Assembly (NCBI RefSeq): GCF_030704825.1
Contig: NZ_JAUYNX010000027.1
Location: forward strand, 1-51,228
DNA: 51,228 nt
Origin: Brevundimonas sp.
Lineage (GTDB): Bacteria > Pseudomonadota > Alphaproteobacteria > Caulobacterales > Caulobacteraceae
Direction: 5' to 3'
This document shows, in pieces, positions 38,348 through 47,520 of the stretch. Positions within the stretch are counted from its first letter, which is position 1; the number at the start of each line of letters is the position of its first letter. The notes under the pieces are model-generated. The model did no database searches. It saw nothing but the letters and a program-made list of their open reading frames with translations, and was not told the DNA's origin. The translations under genes were made by a program, and so were the position numbers.

Positions 38348-39045
38348 GATTTGGCCGGGATCAGCAGCCCGCGCTGCACCGCCGGCCGCGCCAGCCCGCG
38401 TTCCAGCCACGCCGGAACGGCCTTCAGGCCGTCGAACCCGACCAGATCGCGCGCCTCGTAGAAGCCGATCAGATTGCGCACCCAGCCCAGGGTGGCGACG
38501 TCGGCGATGGAATAGTCGTCCATGATCCAGTCGCGGCCCTTGAGGCGTGTCTCCAGCACGCCGAGAAGCCGTTTCGATTCCGCGACATAGCGTTCCAGCG
38601 GACGCTTGTCCTCCCAAGCCTTGCCGGCGAATTTGTGGAAGAAGCCGACCTGGCCGAACATCGGGCCGATGGCGGCCATCTGGAACATGACCCACTGCAG
38701 GGTCTCGTAGCGGGTCGCCGGATCGGCGGACATCAGCTGGCCGGTCTTCTCTGCCAGGTAGATCAGGATGGCGCCGGACTCGAACAGGGCCAGCGGCTTT
38801 CCGCCCGGGCCGTCGGGATCGATGATGGCGGGGATCTTGCCATTGGGATTGAGCGACAGGAATTCCGGCGTCCAGCTCTCGTTCTTTCCGATATCGACCA
38901 GATGCGCCTCATACGGCAGCCCGATCTCCTCCAGCATGATCGAGACCTTCACCCCGTTGGGCGTGTCGAGCGAATAGAGCTGCAGGCGGTCGGAATGCCG
39001 CGCGGGCCAGCGCCGGGTGATCGGAAAAGCGGACAGATCGGCCAT
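38344..39045 (-). CDS. Glutathione S-transferase family protein (YghU/YfcG-like)
   Basis: A 233-residue protein with an N-terminal thioredoxin-like domain (LQLYSLDTPNGVKVSIMLEE, then LNPNGKIPAIIDPDG and LFESGAILIYLAEKTG) and an all-helical C-terminal domain (YSIADVATLGWVRNL). The TPNGVKVSIMLEE segment and the Asn of NPNGKIPA match the Nu-class YghU/YfcG type, which reduces disulfides and peroxides with glutathione. The start at 39045 (MADLSAF) follows GGAG. The longer open frame upstream is shadow sequence. Confidence 0.92.
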   Translation of the reverse strand: MADLSAFPITRRWPARHSDRLQLYSLDTPNGVKVSIMLEEIGLPYEAHLVDIGKNESWTPEFLSLNPNGKIPAIIDPDGPGGKPLALFESGAILIYLAEKTGQLMSADPATRYETLQWVMFQMAAIGPMFGQVGFFHKFAGKAWEDKRPLERYVAESKRLLGVLETRLKGRDWIMDDYSIADVATLGWVRNLIGFYEARDLVGFDGLKAVPAWLERGLARPAVQRGLLIPAKS

Positions 39046-39193
39046 GGAGGTCTCCGGCTGGGGTCCGGCTGGATGTAGGCGGGCCGCCCCCAATCGCAAC
39101 CGTCCGGGTGGCGTATCGATGCGTCCGATTTTGACGCAGGTGCGTGGCAGGGTGAAGCCAGACACGGGGCGATCCGGACGCATCGGACCCTTC

Positions 39194-39272
39194 GGACGCT
39201 TCGGACGATGTTTTCGCGCTGAACGCTCCGGACGGAGCGGACGCTTCGAACGCTTCGGACGGTGTTTTCTGC
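39194..39272. repeat. Imperfect direct repeats upstream of mutA
   Basis: Two copies of a 24-base unit, GGACGCTTCGGACGATGTTTTCGC at 39194-39217 and a variant at 39248-39272, lie 54 bases apart. Between and around them are many CTTCGGACG and CTCCGGACG fragments. The 286-base gap upstream of mutA (39046-39331) holds no gene that I can support; it must hold the start regions of both divergent genes. Confidence 0.55.
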
Positions 39273-39331
39273 ATCCGGACGCGCCGGCCTCCCGACTGGA
39301 CCCGGCGCGCCGGCGCGGGCAATGGAGACGC

Positions 39332-40726
39332 ATGACTTTTCCGATCCCCTCCCCCGCCGACTGGCGCGGCCTGGCCGAGAAGGCGCTCAAGGACCGGCCG
39401 CTGGAAAGCCTGGTGCATCTGGACGCCGACGGGCTGGCGGTGCGGCCCCTGTATGCAGCCGCGACCGGCGGGGCGGCGGTATCCGCGCCTCGGCCCTCAA
39501 ACGCCGATGGTCGGGCCTGGGACGTGCGGACCCTGGTCGAGGGCGACGAGGCGGGCGCCGTCAACGCCGCAGTCCTTGCCGACCTCGAGGGCGGGGCGGC
39601 CTCGGTGCTGCTCAAGGGCGCGGTTCTGGCGGATTCGGAGCCTCTGGCGCGCGCGCTCGAGGGCGTGGCGCTGGAACTGGCGGCCGTGGGCCTGGACGCC
39701 GGGCTCGACGGCCCCGAGGCGGCCAATGCGCTGGCGGTCGCGGCCAAGGGCTCGCCCCGCGCGAAACTGATATTCCACATGGACCCGCTGTCCGCCTTCG
39801 CCGAAGCCGGCGCGGCCCCGCGCGCCATCGACGAGCACCTGATGCTGGCGGCCAATACGGCGGCGCGTCATGCGGGGGCCTATCCCGAGGCTTCCTTCTT
39901 CATGGCCGGCGGGCGCGTCGTGCACGAGGCCGGCGGGTCGATCGGGCAGGAGCTGGGCTTCGCGGCGGCCAACGCGGCCGCCCTGATCCGGGCGGCGGTC
40001 GCGGCGGGGATGTCGGCCGAAGCGGCGCTGAAGGGCACGGTGCTCGGCGTCTCGGTCGACCAGGAGTATTTCGACGGCTTGGCCAAGGTCCGCGCCCTGC
40101 GCCTGATCTGGCGCTCGATCGGCAGGGCGTTCGGCGCCGAGACCCCGGCGGTGATCGAGGCCCGTTCGTCGCGGCGTATGCTGTCGGCGCGCGATCCCTG
40201 GCCCAATCTGCTGCGGCTGACGGCGGCGGGTTTCGCCGGCGCGGTCGGCGGGGCCGACGCCCTGGTCCTGGACGGCCTGTCGCGCGCCAACGGCCGCTCG
40301 GACGCCTTCGCCCGGCGACAGGCGCGCAACACCCAGGCGGTGCTGATGGAGGAGGCCAACCTCGGACGGGTCGACGATCCGGCGGCCGGCTCATGGTACC
40401 TCGACGCACGCACCCGTGATCTGGCCGAGGCCGGCTGGGCCGAGTTCCAGCGCATCGAGGGCGAAGGCGGCCTGATCGTCGCCCTGCGCACCGGTGATAT
40501 CCAGGACCGCGTCGCCGCCGCCCGCGCCGAGCGCGAGGCGGCGTTGGCGAGCGGGACCGCACAACTGGTCGGGGTGACGAAATTCGTCGACCCGGACCCG
40601 CGTCCGGCGCCTTTCGAAGCCGCCGGCAGGCCGGTGAAACGCGCTGGCGGCGACGCCTGCGACCCCCTGATCCCGATCCGGTTCGCCGCGCCGTTCGAGA
40701 CCCAGGCATGGGAGGCGGCCCGATGA
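39332..40726 (+). CDS. mutA: Methylmalonyl-CoA mutase small (beta) subunit
   Basis: A 464-residue protein similar to the large subunit's substrate domain but lacking the cobalamin-binding domain. Family features include [20 protein letters not shown] followed by [18 protein letters not shown], and [20 protein letters not shown]. The subunit is structural and pairs with MutB in the interconversion of methylmalonyl-CoA and succinyl-CoA. The start at 39332 follows GGAG and begins where similarity begins. It overlaps the mutB start in an ATGA. Confidence 0.9.
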   Translation: MTFPIPSPADWRGLAEKALKDRPLESLVHLDADGLAVRPLYAAATGGAAVSAPRPSNADGRAWDVRTLVEGDEAGAVNAAVLADLEGGAASVLLKGAVLADSEPLARALEGVALELAAVGLDAGLDGPEAANALAVAAKGSPRAKLIFHMDPLSAFAEAGAAPRAIDEHLMLAANTAARHAGAYPEASFFMAGGRVVHEAGGSIGQELGFAAANAAALIRAAVAAGMSAEAALKGTVLGVSVDQEYFDGLAKVRALRLIWRSIGRAFGAETPAVIEARSSRRMLSARDPWPNLLRLTAAGFAGAVGGADALVLDGLSRANGRSDAFARRQARNTQAVLMEEANLGRVDDPAAGSWYLDARTRDLAEAGWAEFQRIEGEGGLIVALRTGDIQDRVAAARAEREAALASGTAQLVGVTKFVDPDPRPAPFEAAGRPVKRAGGDACDPLIPIRFAAPFETQAWEAAR

Positions 40727-42864
40727 GCGCGCCCGACTTCACGAGGGTCGCCCTCGACCTCGGCCCCACCGGAGCCGGTCCGGTCCGCGACGCCTGGAGG
40801 ACGCCCGAGGGCCTGACCGTCGCGACCGCCTATGGCCCTGACGCCGTCGAGGGCCTCGACTTCATCCACGGCCTGCCCGGCATCGCCCCCTATGGGCGGG
40901 GCCCCTATCCGACCATGTATGCGTCCAACCCGTGGACCATCCGCCAGTACGCCGGATTCTCGACCGCCGAGGCGTCCAACGCCTTCTATCGTCGCAACCT
41001 CGCCGCCGGTCAGAAGGGGCTGTCGATCGCCTTCGACCTGGCCACCCACCGCGGCTATGACAGCGACCATCCGCGGGTGAAGGGCGACGTCGGCATGGCC
41101 GGCGTGGCCATCGACAGCATCTACGACATGCGCACCCTGTTCGACGGCATCCCGCTGGACCAGATGTCGGTGTCCATGACCATGAACGGCGCCGTCCTGC
41201 CGATCCTGGCCCTCTATGTCGTCGCCGCCGAAGAACAGGGCGTGCCCCACGCGGCCCTGACCGGGACCATCCAGAACGACATTCTCAAGGAGTTCATGGT
41301 CCGCAACACCTACATCTATCCGCCCGGGCCCTCGATGCGGATCGTGTCGGACATCTTCGCCTGGACCGCGGCCGAGACGCCGAAATTCAACTCCATCTCG
41401 ATCAGCGGCTACCACATGCAGGAGGCCGGAGCCTCGGCCGATCTGGAGCTGGCCTACACCCTCGCCGACGGCGTCGAATATCTGAAGGCCGGGGTCGCCT
41501 CGGGCATGGACGTGGACCGGTTCGCACCGCGCCTGAGCTTCTTCTGGGCCATCGGCATGAACTATTTCATGGAGGTCGCCAAGCTGCGCGCCGGCCGTCT
41601 GCTGTGGGCCGAGGCCGTGTCGAAATTCGGCGCGAAAGACCCCCGCTCCCTGTCCCTGCGCGCCCACTGCCAGACCTCGGGCTGGTCGCTGGCGGCCCAG
41701 GACGTGTTCAACAATGTGCCCCGCACCATGGTCGAGGCCATGGCGGCGGCGGGCGGCCAGACCCAGAGCCTGCACACCAACGCGCTGGACGAGGCCCTGG
41801 CCCTGCCCACCGATTTCTCGGCCCGGATCGCGCGCAACACCCAGCTGCTGCTGCAGATGGAGACCGGCCTGACCCGCGTCATCGACCCGTGGGGCGGCAG
41901 TTTCTATGTCGAGCGCCTGACCCACGAGCTGGCGGAGAAGGCCCGCGTCCTGATGGCCGAGGTCGAGGCGCTCGGCGGCATGGCCAGGGCCATCGAGGCC
42001 GGCGTGCCCAAGATGCGGATCGAGGAGGCCTCGGCCCGGACACAGGCGCGCATCGACACGGGCCAGCAGACCGTCGTCGGGGTGAACCGCTATCTGTCCG
42101 ACGCCGTCGACGACATCCCCATGCTGAAGGTCGACAACGCCGCCGTCCTGGCCGCCCAGATCGATAAGCTGAAGCGGCTGCGCGCAGAGCGCGACGGGGC
42201 GAAGACCCGGGCCGCCCTCGACGCCCTCACCGAGGGCGCGCGCGGGACCGCCAATCTGCTGGAACTGTCGGTTCAGGCGGCACGCGCCTACGCCACCGTC
42301 GGCGAGATTTCCGATGCACTGGAAGCCGCCTTCGGCCGTCACGTGGCGAGCGTGAAAACGGTGTCGGGGGTCTATGCGAAAGAGGCCGGCGCCGATCCGA
42401 AGATCAGCCGCGCCCGCGACATGGTCGCCGCCTTCGTCGAGAACGACGGCGGCCCGCCGCGCATCCTGATCGCCAAACTGGGTCAGGACGGCCACGACCG
42501 GGGCCAGAAGGTCATCGCCACCGCCTATGGCGACCTCGGCCTCGAGGCTGTCGCCGGCTCGCTGTTCCAGACCCCGTCCGAGGCCGCGAAGGAGGCGGTC
42601 GAGCGCAACGTCCACGCCGTCGGCGCCTCATCCTTGGCGGCGGGTCACCTGACGCTGGTGCCCGAGTTGAAGGCCGAGCTGGAGAAGCTGGGCCGGGCCG
42701 ACATCATGATCGTGGTCGGGGGGGTGATCCCGCCGTCGGACGTCCAGACCCTGATCGACATGGGCGCGGCCGCCGTCTATCCGCCCGGCTCGGTCATCGC
42801 CGATACGGCCATCGACCTGATCGAAAAGCTGAACCAGCGCCTGGGCTACGCCCAGAAGACCTAG
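40723..42864 (+). CDS. mutB: Methylmalonyl-CoA mutase large (alpha) subunit
   Basis: A 713-residue coenzyme-B12 enzyme. The substrate-binding TIM barrel is in the first 550 residues ([46 protein letters not shown]). The C-terminal B12-binding domain carries the base-off motif [11 protein letters not shown] with His591 as lower cobalt ligand. It acts in propionate breakdown or in reverse supply of methylmalonyl-CoA. Start 40723 has GGGAGG upstream and overlaps mutA. It is convergent with the next gene; the two stops overlap by 3 bases. Confidence 0.97.
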   Translation: MSAPDFTRVALDLGPTGAGPVRDAWRTPEGLTVATAYGPDAVEGLDFIHGLPGIAPYGRGPYPTMYASNPWTIRQYAGFSTAEASNAFYRRNLAAGQKGLSIAFDLATHRGYDSDHPRVKGDVGMAGVAIDSIYDMRTLFDGIPLDQMSVSMTMNGAVLPILALYVVAAEEQGVPHAALTGTIQNDILKEFMVRNTYIYPPGPSMRIVSDIFAWTAAETPKFNSISISGYHMQEAGASADLELAYTLADGVEYLKAGVASGMDVDRFAPRLSFFWAIGMNYFMEVAKLRAGRLLWAEAVSKFGAKDPRSLSLRAHCQTSGWSLAAQDVFNNVPRTMVEAMAAAGGQTQSLHTNALDEALALPTDFSARIARNTQLLLQMETGLTRVIDPWGGSFYVERLTHELAEKARVLMAEVEALGGMARAIEAGVPKMRIEEASARTQARIDTGQQTVVGVNRYLSDAVDDIPMLKVDNAAVLAAQIDKLKRLRAERDGAKTRAALDALTEGARGTANLLELSVQAARAYATVGEISDALEAAFGRHVASVKTVSGVYAKEAGADPKISRARDMVAAFVENDGGPPRILIAKLGQDGHDRGQKVIATAYGDLGLEAVAGSLFQTPSEAAKEAVERNVHAVGASSLAAGHLTLVPELKAELEKLGRADIMIVVGGVIPPSDVQTLIDMGAAAVYPPGSVIADTAIDLIEKLNQRLGYAQKT

Positions 42865-43271
42865 GGCCTTTGGTTCGCCGGCAGGGCGGCGACTTCCTCG
42901 GCGGTCAGTTTGCGGCTGATCCGCACGCGGCAGACCGAGGTGGAGGCCGAGTCCGGAAGCACGACCCGGGCCCAGTCGTCGGTGCACAGCCGCGTGCCGA
43001 CGGTTCCGCCGTCCGGGACCAGGGCCACCCGGTTGGCGAAGTCCAGATCGGGGCAGCCTCCTGCGGCATTGAGCTCATAGATGTCGTCGTGGCCGGCGCG
43101 AAGGAAGACCTGGTCGGGCCGGCCGGGGCGGAAATTGGTGACTTGGCTGACGCTGAAACACTGTCGGGCTCGCGGCGGGGCCTCGCTTCCGCCCGCGCCG
43201 CCGTCCGCGGTGGGGGCGCAGGCGGCCAGAAGGGCGAACAGGCTCACGGCGACGGGGAGCGGGGCGCGCAT
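42861..43271 (-). CDS. DUF6491-type lipoprotein
   Basis: A 136-residue protein with a lipoprotein signal ([20 protein letters not shown], lipobox LLAAC) and a mature part with four cysteines ([32 protein letters not shown]). This resembles the DUF6491 family common in alphaproteobacteria; the function is unknown. The start at 43271 follows GGAG. It lies 29 bases downstream of mnmC on the same strand. Confidence 0.8.
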   Translation of the reverse strand: MRAPLPVAVSLFALLAACAPTADGGAGGSEAPPRARQCFSVSQVTNFRPGRPDQVFLRAGHDDIYELNAAGGCPDLDFANRVALVPDGGTVGTRLCTDDWARVVLPDSASTSVCRVRISRKLTAEEVAALPANQRP

Positions 43272-43300
43272 GACAGTCTCCTGAGAGGCGATACCGGAGC

Positions 43301-45112
43301 TCAACCGTCCGCCTTTCCAGCAGGTTCCACAAGCCCCTCGCCAACGGCGAAGCGCAAGGGATCGACGCGCGCCGCCGAGCTGGCCGGCAGGGGCGACGGG
43401 GTGTCGGTCGCCAGCGCCGCGACATGCTCGGCCAGCAGGGGCGCGGCGCAGAAGCCGCGCGAGCCCAGTCCGCCGAGAACGAAGAGGCCGGGCGCCAGAA
43501 CGCCGGCCAGCGGCAGCCGGTCAGGCGTCGTGGCCCTCACGGCCGTGCGGGCGCGGGTCGGCCCCGCCCGGGCGATGCCCGCGGCCAGCCGCGGCAGGCG
43601 CGCGGCGAGGGTCGCCAGATTTCGCGCGCTGGCCCCGGCCGTGGGGAGGCCGCCGGTCTCGCCGCGATCATGGGTGGCGCCGAACAGCAGGCCGGAGCCG
43701 GTGGGGACTGCATAGCCGCCCCAGGCCACAGGGTCGGTCCGGACGCCCTCGACCCAGTCGGCCTGGCCTTGCACCGGCGACAGCGGCAGGTGGGAAGCCA
43801 GGGCGGCGGTCCCCCATCCGGCGGCGACCACCACGGCGCCGGCTTCGATGATCGCCTCGCCCGCCTCGTCCAGCAGGGCCCAACCCCGGCCGGCGGGTTC
43901 GATCCGCCCGACCGTCGCGACGATCCGGTCGGCAGCGGCCAACCAGGCGTCGAGGATGGCTGCGGGCCGGACGGCCATGGCCTCTTCCATCCAGAGACCT
44001 CCGCCGGTTGCCGGCTCGCCCAACCGATCGGCGCAGGCGGCGGCGTCGAGGGCGGTCATGGCGCCGGCGGGCCAGAGATCCTGACCCGGGATCGCCCGGA
44101 ACCGCCGGGCGTCCCGGGGCGACTGTTCCAGCTGCAGCACCCCCCGGGCGACGACGGCGCCGGGGACGGCCGCGTACAGCGCGACGGCGCGCTCCAGCGC
44201 CTGGGCGTACAGGCCGGCGATCTCGCCATCGCCGACATCAAGACGCGGCGTGACCAGCCCGGCGGGGAAGCCCGAGCCGCCGGCGCCGGGCCGGTCGGCC
44301 TCGATCACCGTCGCCCGGACCCCGAGCGCAGCGAAGGCGCGGGCCAGCGCCGCTCCGGCGATGCCGGCCCCGACGAGGGCGACCGGGGAAACGGCGGCCG
44401 GGTCGACGGCCGTCCCGGGAGCCCGCGCCTCCAGCCGTTCGCGCTTGCGGCCGTGACCGGGGCGCTTTTCGACGGTGAAGCCGCGCTCGGCCAGACCGCG
44501 CCGCACCGCCCCGGCGACGGTGAAGGTCGCGGCTCTCGCCCCCGGCGCCGAGCGGGCGGCGATCCCGTCCAGCACCGCCTCGGACCACATGGCCGGATTG
44601 GTCGAGGGGGCGAAGCCGTCCAGAAACCAGGCGTCGGCGCGGCCGGTCCACCGGGACAGCGCCCAGACGACATCGCCGACGGCCAGATCGAGGGTGGCTC
44701 CGAAATCGGGCAGGTCGAGACGATGAAACCCCGGCGTCGTCGCGGGCCAGACATCCAACAGCGCCCGGGCAGCCTCGGCGACATCCGGCCAAGCGGCGAG
44801 CGCCCGCGCCGCATCGTCGCGGGTCAGCGGAAAGCCCTCGACCGAAAAGAGGTTCAACCGGGCGCCGGGCGGTCCCTCCCGCCGCCACAGGTGCAGCAGG
44901 GCGGCGATGTTCAGGCCCGTGCCGAAGCCCAGCTCGGCCACGGTGAAACGCCCTCGCCCGTTCCAGGCCTCCGGCAGACTGCAACCGGCGAGGAAGACCG
45001 CCCGGGCCTCGGCCAAGCCGTCCTCCCGCGAGAAATAGACGTCGTCGAACCGCCCCGAGCGCGGCTCGCCCTCGTCGGTCCAGAGCAGGCGGGGCGAGCG
45101 ATCTTCAGCCAT
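43301..45112 (-). CDS. mnmC: Bifunctional tRNA wobble-uridine enzyme MnmC
   Basis: A 603-residue protein with an N-terminal SAM methyltransferase domain (MnmD; VAELGFGTGLNIAALLHLW, DAWFLDGFAPSTNPAMW) and a C-terminal FAD-dependent oxidase domain (VALVGAGIAGAALARAFAAL, then GGLGSRGFCAAPLLAEHVAA). Together they complete mnm5(s2)U from cmnm5(s2)U. The order of domains and the length match the fused family. It is the last of a leftward group and is unrelated to the mnmE gene on the other side of the gyrB join. Confidence 0.95.
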   Translation of the reverse strand: MAEDRSPRLLWTDEGEPRSGRFDDVYFSREDGLAEARAVFLAGCSLPEAWNGRGRFTVAELGFGTGLNIAALLHLWRREGPPGARLNLFSVEGFPLTRDDAARALAAWPDVAEAARALLDVWPATTPGFHRLDLPDFGATLDLAVGDVVWALSRWTGRADAWFLDGFAPSTNPAMWSEAVLDGIAARSAPGARAATFTVAGAVRRGLAERGFTVEKRPGHGRKRERLEARAPGTAVDPAAVSPVALVGAGIAGAALARAFAALGVRATVIEADRPGAGGSGFPAGLVTPRLDVGDGEIAGLYAQALERAVALYAAVPGAVVARGVLQLEQSPRDARRFRAIPGQDLWPAGAMTALDAAACADRLGEPATGGGLWMEEAMAVRPAAILDAWLAAADRIVATVGRIEPAGRGWALLDEAGEAIIEAGAVVVAAGWGTAALASHLPLSPVQGQADWVEGVRTDPVAWGGYAVPTGSGLLFGATHDRGETGGLPTAGASARNLATLAARLPRLAAGIARAGPTRARTAVRATTPDRLPLAGVLAPGLFVLGGLGSRGFCAAPLLAEHVAALATDTPSPLPASSAARVDPLRFAVGEGLVEPAGKADG

Positions 45113-45146
45113 GCAAGACCGCTATACCGGTCGCGCCGGGACGCAA

Positions 45147-45176
45147 CGAAAAAGGGCCGTCCGCCCGGGACGACCC
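45147..45176 (-). terminator. Intrinsic terminator after the first Ala-rich lipoprotein
   Basis: On the minus strand GGGTCGTCC and GGACGGCCC form a 9-base stem (one G-U pair) around a 5-base loop, followed by TTTTTCGTT. It lies 21 bases past the stop of the 45198-45542 gene. Confidence 0.8.
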
Positions 45177-45197
45177 TCTCGTTTCAGGCGCCGGCGA

Positions 45198-45542
45198 TCA
45201 CTGGGCCGGCGCGGTCGGGGGGTTCAGTCGCCGCGCGGTCTCGGTGACGTTGTTGCCGGCGGTGTCGCCCGGCTGGGCGACGGGCGCCGCGGCGCCGTCG
45301 GTCATCGGCGGCGCGCCGGGGGCCGGGGTCAGGGTCTCGCCGGACGTGGAGGCGGACGGGGCGTTGGCGGCGGCGGCGGCCTCGGCGGCGGACTGTTCGG
45401 CGGTCACCGAGGTATCGGCGGCGGCGCCGGAGGCTTCGGCCGCTTCGGTCGCAGCCTCGTCGGTGGCGGCCTCGTTGGTCCGGTTGCAGGCGGTCAGGGT
45501 GAGCGCGACGGCGGTCGCGGCGATCAGGGCGGCAATGCGCAT
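45198..45542 (-). CDS. Small Ala-rich lipoprotein 1
   Basis: A 114-residue protein with signal MRIAALIAATAVALTLTACN (lipobox Cys19) and an Ala/Thr/Glu-rich, probably disordered mature chain. Its start pattern MRI-A-hydrophobic-AC is shared with two neighbours (at 45733 and 46162), so the three are likely paralogues. The start at 45542 follows GAGAGGATT. The function is unknown; such proteins may be envelope spacers. Confidence 0.78.
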   Translation of the reverse strand: MRIAALIAATAVALTLTACNRTNEAATDEAATEAAEASGAAADTSVTAEQSAAEAAAAANAPSASTSGETLTPAPGAPPMTDGAAAPVAQPGDTAGNNVTETARRLNPPTAPAQ

Positions 45543-45663
45543 GGGCGAATCCTCTCGGGTTGGCGGCGACGACGGCGACCCGCTCATCGGGAGGCCGACG
45601 GCCAAGCTTTGGCCGAAACTAGAATGCCATCGTTCGTCCGATGTTCCGAACGCCCTCGGACAA

Positions 45664-45692
45664 AGAAAAAGGGCCGCCCGCGAGGGCGGCCC
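45664..45692 (-). terminator. Intrinsic terminator after the second Ala-rich lipoprotein
   Basis: Perfect arms GGGCCGCCC (45671-45679) and GGGCGGCCC (45684-45692) with a 4-base loop, followed on the minus strand by TTTTTCTTTG. It serves the 45733-45993 gene. Confidence 0.85.
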
Positions 45693-45732
45693 TTCCTCTT
45701 CGGACCCGAAGGTCCGTCGTATCGTCTCAGTC

Positions 45733-45993
45733 TTACTGAGCCGGGGCAGCCGGAGCGGCCGGGGCCATGGCGGCGTCGGCGGCCGGGGCCGGAGCAGCGG
45801 CGGCGTCGGCGGTCGCGGCGGCGGCCGTGGCGTCGGCGGCGGCGGCGTCGGCGGTCGCGGCGGCGTCCGTGGCGGTGTCGGCGGCGGCGGCGGCGTCGGC
45901 CGAAGCTTCTTCAGCCTTGTCTTCGGCGGCCGGGGTGCAGGCGGCCAAGGCCAGAGCGGCGACCGAAGCGGCGACCAGAGCGGTGATGCGCAT
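45733..45993 (-). CDS. Small Ala-rich lipoprotein 2
   Basis: An 86-residue protein with signal MRITALVAASVAALALAACT (lipobox Cys19). The mature part is almost only Ala, Asp, Thr and Pro (for example DAAATADAAAADATAAA), coded by GCG/GCC repeats. AAGGATAAACAAC precedes the ATG. It resembles the neighbours on both sides. The repetitive coding sequence could vary in length between strains. Confidence 0.78.
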   Translation of the reverse strand: MRITALVAASVAALALAACTPAAEDKAEEASADAAAAADTATDAAATADAAAADATAAAATADAAAAPAPAADAAMAPAAPAAPAQ

Positions 45994-46117
45994 GTTGTTT
46001 ATCCTTCAGAAGGTTCACGCGAGGTCATGAATCCTCGCAGTCCCGAGATAACGGCCTCGTGAGCAGAAGCGCAAGCGAAATTCTCACGCGTTCGTGAACC
46101 GGCGTCCTGCAACGCCG

Positions 46118-46145
46118 GAAAACTTCCCGCAAACGCGAAAGCGGG
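46118..46145 (-). terminator. Possible terminator after the third lipoprotein
   Basis: On the minus strand CCCGC and GCGGG pair across a 10-base loop, followed by AAGTTTT. The stem is short, so support is weak. Confidence 0.35.
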
Positions 46146-46161
46146 CCGGGGTCTTCGACCG

Positions 46162-46428
46162 CTATTGCGGGGGCGGGCTGGTCGCCGGCGAGGTCGTGCC
46201 GGGTTCGACCGGCAGGGTTGGCGGCGTCTGCCCGGGCGGATAGACGCCGTCGGAGTTTCCGGGCGCCGCCGGGCTGGCCGGGGGCGCGGCAGGCTCCTCC
46301 GGCACGGCTACTGCGGCCGTGTCTTCCGCAACTTCAGGTGCGGCGGCCGCGGTGTCCCCGGTCTCGCTACGGGGCGTGCAGGCGGCCAGGGCGAGAGCTC
46401 CGGCCGCAGCGGCGATGATGATGCGCAT
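46162..46428 (-). CDS. Small Ala/Pro-rich lipoprotein 3
   Basis: An 88-residue protein with signal MRIIIAAAAGALALAACTPR (lipobox Cys17) and a Pro/Ala/Glu-rich mature chain ending in a Pro/Thr/Ser-rich segment. It is the third member of the tandem group. The start at 46428 was chosen because the signal peptide begins there; the longer open frame adds 15 charged residues without sense. Confidence 0.75.
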   Translation of the reverse strand: MRIIIAAAAGALALAACTPRSETGDTAAAAPEVAEDTAAVAVPEEPAAPPASPAAPGNSDGVYPPGQTPPTLPVEPGTTSPATSPPPQ

Positions 46429-46572
46429 GGCGTCCTCCCGGCGATCATCCGGCCGAACCCGCCGCCCGGCCACGCGATCGCTCAGGACCCTAACCGGCGA
46501 GGCCGGACGGCGTTCCCGGATCCGTGATCGTCCGTGAACAACACAGACGATTCGGGGTCAGCCGGCTCCGGA

Positions 46573-47442
46573 TCACGCTTCGGCCGGCGCCGCCGACAGG
46601 GATTCCTCCATTTCGAGGAAGGACGGCTGGGCCGAGGACGGGATGTCGCCGCGGCCGATCTCGACCGAAATCTGGGCGGCGTTGCCGTGCAGATGGGCCA
46701 CCAGCACCGACTGGATGATCTTGTAGAATGCGGATTCCTCGTCGATGATCGACTTCAGGCGCGCCGCGATAGGCCCTACCAGGCCATAGGCCAGAAAGAC
46801 GCCCAGGAAGGTGCCGACAAGGGCGCCGCCGATCATGCCGCCGAGAATTTCCGGGGGCTCGGTGATCGAGCCCATGGTCTTGATGACCCCCAGCACCGCC
46901 GCGACGATGCCCAGGGCCGGGAGGGCGTCGGCCAATTGCTGAAGCGCGTGCGGCACGCCCTCGGCCTCATGGTGATGCTTCTCGAGCTGCTTTTCCATGG
47001 CGTCCTCGATCTGATGCGGATCCTCGAGGTTCATGGTCATCATCCGCAGGGTGTCGCAGATGAAGTCGGTGGCGAAATGGTCCTTCAGCACCTTGGGGTA
47101 TTTCTGGAAGATCGTGCTCTCGGCCGGCTTTTCGATGTGGCTTTCGAGGGCGATCACGCCCTTGGATTTCATCGTCTTGGTCAGCTGGAACAGCAGGGAC
47201 AGCAGGTCCTTGTAGTCCTGCCGCTTCCACTTGGGCCCCGCGAAGGCCTTGGCGAGACCGCCGAAGGTGGATTTCAGCACCGACACGCTGTTGGAGATCA
47301 GATAGGCGGCGATCCCGGCGCCGCCGATGGCCATCATCTCGTGCGGCAGGGCGTGCAGGATGACCTCGAACTTGCCGCCCGAGATGATGTAGCTGCCGAA
47401 CACGAGGGCGAACAGCAGAACGATGCCGATAATCTGGAACAT
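46573..47442 (-). CDS. motA: Flagellar motor stator protein MotA
   Basis: A 289-residue inner-membrane protein with four membrane helices, including FQIIGIVLLFALVFGSYIIS at the start and ALPALGIVAAVLGVIKTMG with the conserved Pro of the ion path. The cytoplasmic loop holds the charged residues that contact the rotor. MotB is not adjacent, as in Caulobacter where motA stands alone. The neighbours give no flagellar operon. Confidence 0.95.
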   Translation of the reverse strand: MFQIIGIVLLFALVFGSYIISGGKFEVILHALPHEMMAIGGAGIAAYLISNSVSVLKSTFGGLAKAFAGPKWKRQDYKDLLSLLFQLTKTMKSKGVIALESHIEKPAESTIFQKYPKVLKDHFATDFICDTLRMMTMNLEDPHQIEDAMEKQLEKHHHEAEGVPHALQQLADALPALGIVAAVLGVIKTMGSITEPPEILGGMIGGALVGTFLGVFLAYGLVGPIAARLKSIIDEESAFYKIIQSVLVAHLHGNAAQISVEIGRGDIPSSAQPSFLEMEESLSAAPAEA

Positions 47443-47520
47443 GGAGAGACAGGTCGTCCTGCGCGCGAGAGACGCCGACCTTCGCCGTTAATGATTAAGG
47501 GGCGGTTGCGAAGCGCCGCC

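Noticed and set aside
39880..42615. 911-codon minus-strand frame across mutA and mutB
   Set aside because: Antisense to mutA-mutB with no recognisable motif.
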